A stretch of DNA of 7,684 bases from Acidimicrobiia bacterium (GTDB taxonomy: Bacteria > Actinomycetota > Acidimicrobiia > Acidimicrobiales > Bin134). The stretch is from contig VYDF01000269.1 in assembly GCA_009843565.1 (NCBI GenBank), positions 1 to 7,684 on the forward strand, in the 5' to 3' direction. The notes below the pieces were generated by a model. It had not been told where the DNA came from and did no database searches. It saw nothing but the letters and a program-made list of their open reading frames with translations. The translations under genes and the position numbers were made by a program. Shown here piece after piece: positions 1 to 6,480 of the stretch; within the stretch, counting starts at the first letter, position 1, and each line of letters opens with the position of its first letter.

Positions 1-1
1 C

Positions 2-778
2 GCCCGACTGGTGGACGACATCGGAGACGAATACGACGGCGACCGCCTGGCCGCGCTGGACTGGATCGAAGCAGAGCTCCAACGGGCCCGAGCTGGCGAT
101 GCCAACCACCCAGTGATGGTTCAGCTCACGCCTCTGTTTGCCGATGTAGAAGTAAGCGATGAGCCGTTCCTGGCGCTCATCGAGGCCAATCGGGTAGATC
201 AGCACAAGCACCGCTACCAAACCCAGGCTGAGTTGGCCGAGTACTGCACGCTTTCGGCCAATCCTGTTGGCCAGCTCGTACTGGCGGTGTTCGGGGCAGC
301 CACCCCCGAGCGCACCGCCCTCAGCGATGCGGTGTGTACCGGCCTGCAGCTGGTGGAGCACCTCCAAGACATCGGCGAGGACTACACCCAAAAGGGGCGC
401 ATCTACTTCCCGGCCGACGAGATGAACCGCTTCGGCGTGGAGGAGGATGATCTTGGAGCGGCTCGGGCGTCGGACCCGCTCCGCCGGTTGGTGGCCCACC
501 AATGCGACACGGCTCGAGGACTGCTGAGCCGGGGTACACCGCTTGTGGCCTCACTCAGCGGTTGGGCCAAGGTGACCGTGGCCGGCTATGTCGGCGGTGG
601 AGTGGCCGCATTGGACGCCATCGCCGGGGCCGACTACGACGTGCTGAGAAAGCTGCGGACCCCCTCCAAGGTCCGCACGGCGGCCCATGTGGCTCGCCTC
701 GTGGCTTCTGGCCAAGTTGCCGACGCCAAAGCGATTCGCACCGTGCGGGACGCCGCGGTGCGCTGGAGGCGAGGGTGA
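2..778 (+). CDS. hpnC: Hydroxysqualene synthase HpnC (5' partial)
   Basis: This is the C-terminal ~258 residues of a squalene/phytoene synthase-family protein; the reading frame is open through the left edge, so the GTG at 11 is an internal codon and not the start. HpnC converts presqualene diphosphate to hydroxysqualene, the second of three steps from farnesyl diphosphate to squalene. Both Mg-diphosphate-binding motifs are visible: DDIGDE at 14-31 and DIGED (in EHLQDIGEDY) at 368-382, the latter followed by GRIYFP. Between them lies the family stretch with RYQTQAELAEYC and NPVGQLVL. Family members are usually near 290 residues, so roughly 40-60 N-terminal residues are missing. The EHLQD variant, in place of TNILRD, and its position just ahead of hpnD assign it to HpnC rather than HpnD. 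The stop overlaps the hpnD start by four bases. Phytoene synthase is a less likely alternative given the neighbours. Confidence 0.93.
   Translation, partial: ARLVDDIGDEYDGDRLAALDWIEAELQRARAGDANHPVMVQLTPLFADVEVSDEPFLALIEANRVDQHKHRYQTQAELAEYCTLSANPVGQLVLAVFGAATPERTALSDAVCTGLQLVEHLQDIGEDYTQKGRIYFPADEMNRFGVEEDDLGAARASDPLRRLVAHQCDTARGLLSRGTPLVASLSGWAKVTVAGYVGGGVAALDAIAGADYDVLRKLRTPSKVRTAAHVARLVASGQVADAKAIRTVRDAAVRWRRG
765..769 (+). promoter_or_regulatory. Ribosome binding site of hpnD
   Basis: GGAGG lies inside the 3' end of hpnC, five bases before the GTG at 775. It decides the hpnD start: the family-conserved N-terminus begins right after this GTG, while the upstream in-frame ATG at 502 would add unrelated sequence. 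Confidence 0.75.
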
Positions 779-1629
779 AGGCAGCCGACGCATTTCAGCG
801 ATGCGAGGAGATCACCCGGGCCGAGGCCCGCAACTTCTCCTACGGCATCCGCCTGCTGCCCAAGCCGAAGCGCCAGGCCATGTCGGCGCTGTACGCCATG
901 GCCCGGCGCATCGACGATGTGGGCGATGGCCCCCTGCCTCAAGACGAGAAGCTTGCCCAGTTGGTCGAGATCCGGGCCGACATCGACGCCCTGGCCGACG
1001 GCGGGCTCCGCGACGCCGACGACCCGGTGCTGGTGGGTCTGCGCCACGCAATCGACCGCTTTCCCATCCCGACCGCCGCCCTGAACGAGATCGTCGCCGG
1101 ATGTGAGCAGGACGCCGTTGGGAAGGTGTACGCCACCATCACCGACACCGAGGAATACTGCCGACTGGTGGCGGGATCGGTCGGCCGCCTCTCGCTCGGG
1201 GTTTTCGGCACCAGCGGCGATCCTGATCAGGCCGCCAAGCTGGCCGATGTGCTGGGCATTGCCCTTCAGCTCACCAACATTCTGCGCGACATCGTGGAGG
1301 ACCGGGGCATGGGACGGGTGTACCTGCCTTCCGCCGATATCGAGCAATTCGGCTGCGCCCCCGACTTGACCGGCCCCGCCGACGCCGTGGGCGCCCTGGT
1401 GGCGTTTGAAGCAGAGCGAGCCGAGCGGCACTTCGCCGTGGGTCTGAAGCTGCTCGACATGCTGGACCACCGCAGCCGGGCCTGCACCGGGGCGATGGCT
1501 GGGATCTACCACCGGCTGCTGGCTCGCATTGCCGCCACTCCCTCCGCGGTGATGGAGAGGCGGGTGTCGTTGCCCACCAGGGAGAAGGCCTGGGTGGCCG
1601 TTCGCAGTCTGGCTGGAGTCACCACGTGA
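775..1629 (+). CDS. hpnD: Presqualene diphosphate synthase HpnD
   Basis: This 284-residue squalene/phytoene synthase-family enzyme condenses two farnesyl diphosphates head to head into presqualene diphosphate, the first committed step to squalene. The start is GTG 775, chosen because it overlaps the hpnC stop as GTGA, has GGAGG five bases upstream, and gives the usual HpnD length. Residues 19-29 (RNFSYGIRLLP) are the typical N-terminal family stretch. The first aspartate motif is DDVGD at 47-51 in the context ARRIDDVGD; the second is DIVED at 172-176 in QLTNILRDIVED, followed by GRVYLP at 180-185. The TNILRD form and the place between hpnC and hpnE point to HpnD rather than HpnC. An in-frame ATG at 502 exists but lies deep inside hpnC and is rejected. 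The stop overlaps the hpnE start by four bases. Confidence 0.95.
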   Translation: MKAADAFQRCEEITRAEARNFSYGIRLLPKPKRQAMSALYAMARRIDDVGDGPLPQDEKLAQLVEIRADIDALADGGLRDADDPVLVGLRHAIDRFPIPTAALNEIVAGCEQDAVGKVYATITDTEEYCRLVAGSVGRLSLGVFGTSGDPDQAAKLADVLGIALQLTNILRDIVEDRGMGRVYLPSADIEQFGCAPDLTGPADAVGALVAFEAERAERHFAVGLKLLDMLDHRSRACTGAMAGIYHRLLARIAATPSAVMERRVSLPTREKAWVAVRSLAGVTT

Positions 1630-3044
1630 GCCCGGTCGCTTCCCAGCCGCGGGTGGCCGTGGTCGGTGGCGGGCTCGCCGGGCTGTCGGCGGCGGTGGCC
1701 GCGGCAGACGGCGGAGCGCTGGTGACGCTTTATGAGAGGGCTCCCCGATTGGGCGGGGCCACCTGGTCGTTTCAGCGCAACGGACGCTGGTTTGACAATG
1801 GCCAGCACGTATTCATGCGATGCTGCACCGAGTATCGGGCCCTATTGGAGCGCCTAGAGGTGACCGATCAGGTTGCCGAGCAGCGCCGCATGTCGGTTTC
1901 GGTGATGCGTCCCGGTCGCCGTGCGGCCCGCATATTCCGCACCGGCGGCCCAACCCCCCTCCATCTAGCCCGGTCGCTGCTGGGCTACAGCCCGCTTTCG
2001 ATAGCCGATCGGTTGCGAGCGATTCGCACCGCGCTGGCTTTGCGTCGCCTCGATCCTGACGACCCCGCAACCGATGAGATGAGCTTCGGGGGATGGCTGC
2101 GATTTCGAGGCGAGTCCGACCGGGCCATCGCCGGGATGTGGGACCTCATCTGCCTGCCCACCGTGAACCTTCGAGCCGACGACGCCTCGCTCAGCCTGGC
2201 CGTCAAGGTGTTCCGCACTGGGCTCTTGGACCACGCCGATGCCGGTGATCTGGGCTGGACCCGGGTGCCTCTGTCAGCTCTCCACGGTGATGCCGCCGCC
2301 GAGGTGATCGCTTCCCAGGGTGGGGATATTCAGCTTCAAGCCCATGTGGAATCCGTGGGCGAAGGACCCTCGGTCACCGTCGATGGACAGCGGGTCGGCG
2401 CCCACGCGGTAATCCTCGCCGTGCCCCACGATGCTGTCGACGACCTGTTGCCTCCCGACACCGTGCCCCGGCAATCCGAGCTGGTCGATCTTGGGATTTC
2501 GCCCATTGTCAACGTGCATTTCGTGTTCGATCGCCAGGTCATGGATGTGCCCTTCACCGCAGCCCTGGACTCCCCGGTGCAATTCGTGTTCGACCGAACC
2601 GAGGCCGCCAACTGGGCTGGAAACAAGGCGGGGGAGCTGGTGAGCGCCGACAGCGGCGGCGAGCAAGTGGTAGCGGTGTCGCAATCGGCGGCCTTTGATG
2701 AGATCGGCGAGCGGCCGGCGGAGATGATCGAGCGCTATCGGACGGCACTGGCCGACTTGTTGCCGCGCTCGGCTGAGGCTGAGGTGATCGACGCGGTGGT
2801 GACCCGTGAGCACCGAGCCACCTTTGCCGGCCACCCCGGCACTAGGCGGCTTCGTCCCGGTCCGGCCACCGCCATCGACGGACTGTTCTTGGCCGGGGCG
2901 TGGACCGATACCGGCTGGCCGGCCACCATGGAGGGCGCAGTCCGCTCCGGCAAGCTGGCGGCCGGTCTTGCCCTGGATCACTGCCGCGGCGCCGACGCTT
3001 CGACGGCCGCCCCGCATGACCAAAGAGAAAGGATGAGCGCGTGA
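1626..3044 (+). CDS. hpnE: Hydroxysqualene dehydroxylase HpnE (FAD-dependent)
   Basis: This is a 472-residue flavin amine-oxidase/phytoene-desaturase-like protein. HpnE reductively removes the hydroxyl of hydroxysqualene to yield squalene, the third step after HpnD and HpnC. A Rossmann FAD site opens the protein: GGGLAG at residues 14-19, with Glu37 at the end of the second strand as expected ribose ligand, followed by LGG at 42-44. DNGQH at 57-61 is characteristic of the HpnE group. The C-terminal FAD-closing segment runs from about 420 to 442 (FLAGAW, GWPATMEGA, RSG). The GTG start at 1626 overlaps the hpnD stop, with GGAG at 1615-1618 seven bases upstream. Its stop in turn overlaps the prenyl synthase start. 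A carotenoid desaturase is the main alternative; the DNGQH motif and operon make HpnE much more likely. Confidence 0.93.
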   Translation: MSPVASQPRVAVVGGGLAGLSAAVAAADGGALVTLYERAPRLGGATWSFQRNGRWFDNGQHVFMRCCTEYRALLERLEVTDQVAEQRRMSVSVMRPGRRAARIFRTGGPTPLHLARSLLGYSPLSIADRLRAIRTALALRRLDPDDPATDEMSFGGWLRFRGESDRAIAGMWDLICLPTVNLRADDASLSLAVKVFRTGLLDHADAGDLGWTRVPLSALHGDAAAEVIASQGGDIQLQAHVESVGEGPSVTVDGQRVGAHAVILAVPHDAVDDLLPPDTVPRQSELVDLGISPIVNVHFVFDRQVMDVPFTAALDSPVQFVFDRTEAANWAGNKAGELVSADSGGEQVVAVSQSAAFDEIGERPAEMIERYRTALADLLPRSAEAEVIDAVVTREHRATFAGHPGTRRLRPGPATAIDGLFLAGAWTDTGWPATMEGAVRSGKLAAGLALDHCRGADASTAAPHDQRERMSA

Positions 3045-4039
3045 GTGGGGGAATTCCGGTTCCGGGCATCCTCAAACGAGCCAGGGAGTTGGTCGCCCCG
3101 GCCATCGCCGCCGCATTGAGCGGGTTGTGCCCTGAGCTGAGAGAACCCGCTGAATACCACTTCCAGAGTCCCGGCAAGGGAACCCGCCCTGCCCTGGCCA
3201 TTTTGTCGGCCGAGGCCGTGGGCGCCCCTTCGGAAACCGCAGTGCCCGGAGCGGTGGCCATTGAGCTGATTCACGATTTCTCGCTGATCCACGACGACAT
3301 CATCGACAACGACGCTGAGCGACGGCACCGGCCCACGGTTTGGGCCAAGTTCGGTATCGGAGCCGGCGTGGTGGTGGGTGACGCTCTCCACAACTTGGCC
3401 TATGAGGTCTTGCTGTCCGACCCCACGCCGCCCAGGGTCAAGGCGGTCAGGCATCTGGCGCAAGCAGTCTCGGCCATGATCGCCGGTCAGAGCATGGACA
3501 TGGCCTTCGAGGAGAAGTCTCTGATCACGCTGGAGGAATGCCTGGCCATGGAACAGGGCAAGACCGGGGCGCTGTTGTCGTACGCAACCTCGGTTGGGGC
3601 GATTCTGGCCGAGGCCGACGACTCGGTGGTTGATGGGCTAGCCGAATTCGGGGGGCAAATGGGAGTGGCGTTCCAAGCAGTTGACGATCTTCTGGGCATC
3701 TGGGGCGATCCCGAGCGCACCGGCAAGCCCGCGGGGGCCGACCTTCGCGAGCGCAAGAAGTCGGTACCGGTGGTGATCGCCCTCAACAGCGGCACTTCGG
3801 TGGGCGACGAGCTGGCTGAGCTGTATTCCCGTCCCGACTGGGACGCCCGAGGCGTGGACGCAGCCCGTGCTCTGGTGGAGGCGGGAGGTGGCCGGGAAGG
3901 CACTCAGGCGCTGGCCCGGACCCACTACGACTTAGCCGTTTCCGCCCTCGATTCTCTGGCAACCCGTCAAGAGGTCGTAGACGAAGCAGTGGAGGAGTTG
4001 CGGTTGCTAGCCGATTTCATCGTGGGGAGGGATTTCTGA
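3041..4039 (+). CDS. All-trans polyprenyl diphosphate synthase (probable farnesyl diphosphate synthase)
   Basis: This 332-residue class I trans-isoprenyl diphosphate synthase elongates DMAPP with IPP and presumably supplies the farnesyl diphosphate used by HpnD. The IPP-contact segment GKGTRP is at 45-50. The first aspartate-rich motif is DDIID at 85-89, the short form without a two-residue insertion. The second is DDLLG at 215-219, with Gly in place of the last Asp, followed by IWGDPERTGKP and an ERKKSVPVV stretch. Phe80 and Ser81 lie five and four residues before the first motif, where chain length is set; this does not settle FPP versus GGPP. The start is GTG 3041, overlapping the hpnE stop, with AAAGGA at 3028-3033. 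The stop shares one base with the cyclase ATG. Product identity rests on operon context, so no symbol is given. Confidence 0.9.
   Translation: MSGGIPVPGILKRARELVAPAIAAALSGLCPELREPAEYHFQSPGKGTRPALAILSAEAVGAPSETAVPGAVAIELIHDFSLIHDDIIDNDAERRHRPTVWAKFGIGAGVVVGDALHNLAYEVLLSDPTPPRVKAVRHLAQAVSAMIAGQSMDMAFEEKSLITLEECLAMEQGKTGALLSYATSVGAILAEADDSVVDGLAEFGGQMGVAFQAVDDLLGIWGDPERTGKPAGADLRERKKSVPVVIALNSGTSVGDELAELYSRPDWDARGVDAARALVEAGGGREGTQALARTHYDLAVSALDSLATRQEVVDEAVEELRLLADFIVGRDF
4024..4031 (+). promoter_or_regulatory. Ribosome binding site of shc
   Basis: GGGGAGGG ends seven bases before the ATG at 4039 and lies inside the end of the prenyl synthase gene. It supports ATG 4039 as the cyclase start, at a TGATG stop-start junction (4037-4041). 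Confidence 0.7.
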
Positions 4040-5925
4040 TGGGCGTTGAGCAATCCTTGGCCAAGGCCACCGAACGGCTCCTCAGCCTTCAAGACACCCA
4101 GGGGTGGTGGAAAGACGAGCTTGAGACCAACGTGTCCATCGAGGCCGAAGATCTGTTCCTCCGGGAGTTCTTGGGAATCGCCGACCCCGAGGTCACCCGG
4201 CAGACGGCCAACTGGATCCGCCACAACCAGCGAGCCGACGGCACTTGGGCCACCTTCTACCAGGGTCCGGCCGATCTGTCGGTGACCGTGGAGGCGTACT
4301 GGGCGCTGCGCTACGCCGGTGACCCCGTCGACGCCGACCACATGACCAAGGCTGCGGCCTACATCCGCGGCGAGGGAGGGCTGGAGCGCAGCCGGGTGTT
4401 CACCCGGATCTGGATGGCGCTGTTCGACCTCTGGCGATGGGAGGACCTTCCCGCTCTGCCTCCCGAGGTGATCTTTCTGCCCAAGCGGGTTCCGCTGAAT
4501 ATCTATGACTTCGCCTGCTGGGCTCGCCAAACCCTGGTCGCACTGACCGTGGTGGGGGCCCACCGACCGGTGCGGTCCATGGGACTGAACCTCGACGAGA
4601 TCCGCACCGGGGCCATCCCTCCGGAACGGGAGCTCGCCCCGCTCGGGAGTCCAGCCCGGCGATTCCAGCGCCTCGATCAGGTGTTGCATCTCTACGAGAA
4701 CCGCCCGCAGCGGAGAGTGCGGGAGTGGGCGCTCAGCCGGGCTGAGCAGTGGATCATCGCCCGCCAGGAGTCCGACGGCTGTTGGGGCGGCATTCAGCCG
4801 CCGTGGGTGTACTCGCTTTTGGCCCTGTATGTGCGGGGCTATTCCCTGCACCATCCGATCTTGGCCCAAGGTTTGGACGGGTTCGACGCCTGGACCATCG
4901 TCGAAGACGACATGCGACGCCTGGAGTGCTGCCAGTCGCCGGTTTGGGACACCTGCCTGGCACTGCTCGCGCTAGCCGACGCCGGAATGGATCCCGAAGA
5001 CCCACAGATGATGGCCGGGGCCCGCTGGCTCATTGACCAGGAGGTTCAGATCGTCGGCGACTGGGCCGAGCAGCGTCCCCATCTGGCTCCGGGAGGGTGG
5101 GCGTTCGAATTCGAGAACAATTACTACCCCGATCTGGACGACACGGCAGAGGTGGCTCTCGCCCTGCGCCGCATTCACCATCCCGACGCCAAGCAGGTGA
5201 ATGGAGCATTGGATCGGGCGGTGATTTGGGCCCAGGGGATGCAGTGCTCCGATGGCGGCTGGGCCGCATTCGACGCCGACAACTGCTCCCCGCTGGTGGC
5301 TGAGCTTCCATTCTGCGACTTCGGAGAGGTCATCGATCCGCCGTCGGCCGACGTGACCGCCCATGTTGTGGAGATGCTGGCCGAGCTAGACGCCGACGAC
5401 AAGGGATTCCCCATCGACCGGGGGGCATTGGCCCGCGGGATTCAGTGGCTCACCGACGAACAGGAAAGGGACGGTTCCTGGTATGGGCGCTGGGGGGCCA
5501 ACTACATCTACGGCACCGGGGCGGTGGTCCCGGCGTTGATCAGCGCTGGGGTGCCGGCCGACGACGACCGGGTGGTGCGGGCATGTCGGTGGCTGGAGTC
5601 GGTGCAAAACCACGACGGCGGGTGGGGCGAGGACATGCGCTCCTATGTCGATGACAATTGGCGAGGGCGGGGGGAGTCCACCCCGTCGCAGACTGCGTGG
5701 GCGCTGCTGGCACTCATCGCGGCAGGCCGAGCCGACGAAGAGGCGGCTCGCAAGGGAGTGGCCTGGCTATTGGATAACCAGCGCGACGATGGAGATTGGG
5801 ACGAGCCCTGGTACACCGGCACCGGGTTCTCCGGGGACTTCTACATCCGCTACCACCTCTACCGCCTGGTGTTCCCGCTGATGGCCTTGGGCCGTTGGGT
5901 GCGAGCGACAACGGGTGAGGGGTGA
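4039..5925 (+). CDS. shc: Squalene-hopene cyclase
   Basis: This is a full-length class II triterpene cyclase of 628 residues (the Alicyclobacillus enzyme has about 631), also called HpnF. It cyclises squalene to the pentacyclic hopene and hopanol, as a monotopic membrane enzyme. The catalytic acid motif DLDDT is at 365-369 in GWAFEFENNYYPDLDDTAEV. His442 in DVTAH corresponds to the His that assists the catalytic Asp, and Trp303 in QSPVWDT and the aromatic cluster Phe597, Phe601, Tyr602, Tyr605 match known cavity positions with a constant offset. Seven QW-type repeats (Q-x-x-x-G-x-W) are spread through both barrels, for example QRADGTW, QESDGCW, QCSDGGW, QERDGSW, QNHDGGW and QRDDGDW. The LPKRVPLNIYDFACWAR segment fits the membrane-facing region. 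The ATG at 4039 shares one base with the previous stop. Oxidosqualene cyclase is excluded by the DLDD form and length. Confidence 0.97.
   Translation: MGVEQSLAKATERLLSLQDTQGWWKDELETNVSIEAEDLFLREFLGIADPEVTRQTANWIRHNQRADGTWATFYQGPADLSVTVEAYWALRYAGDPVDADHMTKAAAYIRGEGGLERSRVFTRIWMALFDLWRWEDLPALPPEVIFLPKRVPLNIYDFACWARQTLVALTVVGAHRPVRSMGLNLDEIRTGAIPPERELAPLGSPARRFQRLDQVLHLYENRPQRRVREWALSRAEQWIIARQESDGCWGGIQPPWVYSLLALYVRGYSLHHPILAQGLDGFDAWTIVEDDMRRLECCQSPVWDTCLALLALADAGMDPEDPQMMAGARWLIDQEVQIVGDWAEQRPHLAPGGWAFEFENNYYPDLDDTAEVALALRRIHHPDAKQVNGALDRAVIWAQGMQCSDGGWAAFDADNCSPLVAELPFCDFGEVIDPPSADVTAHVVEMLAELDADDKGFPIDRGALARGIQWLTDEQERDGSWYGRWGANYIYGTGAVVPALISAGVPADDDRVVRACRWLESVQNHDGGWGEDMRSYVDDNWRGRGESTPSQTAWALLALIAAGRADEEAARKGVAWLLDNQRDDGDWDEPWYTGTGFSGDFYIRYHLYRLVFPLMALGRWVRATTGEG
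5917..5922 (+). promoter_or_regulatory. Candidate ribosome binding site for hpnG, favouring ATG 5931
   Basis: GAGGGG ends eight bases before ATG 5931, an ideal spacing, but overlaps GTG 5922 and so cannot serve that start. If it is the real site, hpnG begins at 5931, five bases after the cyclase stop, and the GTGA overlap at 5922-5925 is incidental. Confidence 0.5.
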
Positions 5926-6479
5926 CCCTGATGGTGCTCTGTCCGTTGGCTATGGAGGCCCGAGCCGCCCGGCGGGGAATCCGCCGGCATGGTGGCGGGG
6001 CGACGGTGTTGTGTACCGGCATGGGTCCCAAGCGCAGCCGCCGGGTGGAGCCCCAGGGCGGTCCGGTAGCGGTGGTCGGCATGGGCGGGGCCGTGGTTGA
6101 CGGAATCGAACCGGGCGACGTCGTGGTGGCCACCGATGTGTCGGCCGACGATGTATTGCCAATTGGCCTGCCCCAAGCCCATGCGGTGGCCAAGAGCCTG
6201 CAAGCGGCCGGGTTCACCGTGCACACCGGTCCGGTGGCCAGCGTGTCGGAACTGGCGGTTGGTGCCCGTCGCCAAGAGCTGGCCGAAAAAGGGGCGGTGG
6301 CGGTCGATATGGAGTCGGCCTGGTTGTTGGAGCATCATCGCGGGCCGGCCGCGGTGGTGCGGGTGGTAACCGACACTCCCACCCGCGAGCTGCGGTCGCT
6401 GACCGCGCCCGCGAGGATCTATCGAGCATTGCGGACTATTCGCCGGCTGACGCCGGTGCTGTCCAAGGAGGTTTGCTGA
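5922..6479 (+). CDS. hpnG: Adenosylhopane nucleoside phosphorylase HpnG
   Basis: This is a small nucleoside phosphorylase-fold protein (PNP/MTA-SAH nucleosidase superfamily), 185 residues from GTG 5922 or 182 from ATG 5931. HpnG cleaves adenine from adenosylhopane, the product of HpnH, to give the ribosylhopane that leads to bacteriohopanepolyols. Visible landmarks, numbered from GTG: PLAMEAR with Glu12, which aligns with the AMEEE start of MTA/SAH nucleosidases; GMG at 33-35; VVGMGGAVVDGIEPGDVVVA as the glycine-rich core; VDMES with Glu131, the expected ribose contact; and VTDT with Asp151, the expected catalytic acid. The protein is shorter than many relatives, with little sequence between GMGPKRSRR and the glycine-rich core. 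GTG 5922 overlaps the shc stop, but the Shine-Dalgarno spacing better suits ATG 5931. One base separates its stop from hpnH. Confidence 0.88.
   Translation: MTLMVLCPLAMEARAARRGIRRHGGGATVLCTGMGPKRSRRVEPQGGPVAVVGMGGAVVDGIEPGDVVVATDVSADDVLPIGLPQAHAVAKSLQAAGFTVHTGPVASVSELAVGARRQELAEKGAVAVDMESAWLLEHHRGPAAVVRVVTDTPTRELRSLTAPARIYRALRTIRRLTPVLSKEVC
6465..6471 (+). promoter_or_regulatory. Ribosome binding site of hpnH
   Basis: AAGGAGG, close to a perfect anti-16S match, sits nine bases before the ATG at 6481 and within the last codons of hpnG. It is the strongest Shine-Dalgarno sequence in the window. Confidence 0.8.
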
Positions 6480-6480
6480 C

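Noticed and set aside
502..774. In-frame ATG at 502 that would extend hpnD by 91 residues
   Set aside because: It lies deep inside hpnC in another frame, the added sequence is Arg/Gly-rich shadow translation, and GTG 775 has a ribosome site and gives the family length.
634..1512. Minus-strand open frame of 292 codons opposite hpnC/hpnD
   Set aside because: It is antisense to well-supported genes; long antisense frames are common in GC-rich DNA and its translation (His/Gly/Val-rich) shows no recognisable domain.
2274..3023. Minus-strand open frame of 249 codons opposite hpnE
   Set aside because: Shadow of hpnE in GC-rich sequence with no motif, no ribosome site argument and no neighbour on that strand.
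2..3044. Reading the first three genes as a carotenoid cluster (two phytoene synthases and a desaturase)
   Set aside because: The families are related, but the paired synthases, the DNGQH motif in the oxidase, and the following shc, hpnG and hpnH make the squalene/hopanoid route the consistent reading.
3967..4869. Minus-strand open frame of 300 codons spanning the end of the prenyl synthase and the start of shc
   Set aside because: It covers two strongly supported plus-strand genes and their junction; composition is typical of an antisense shadow.
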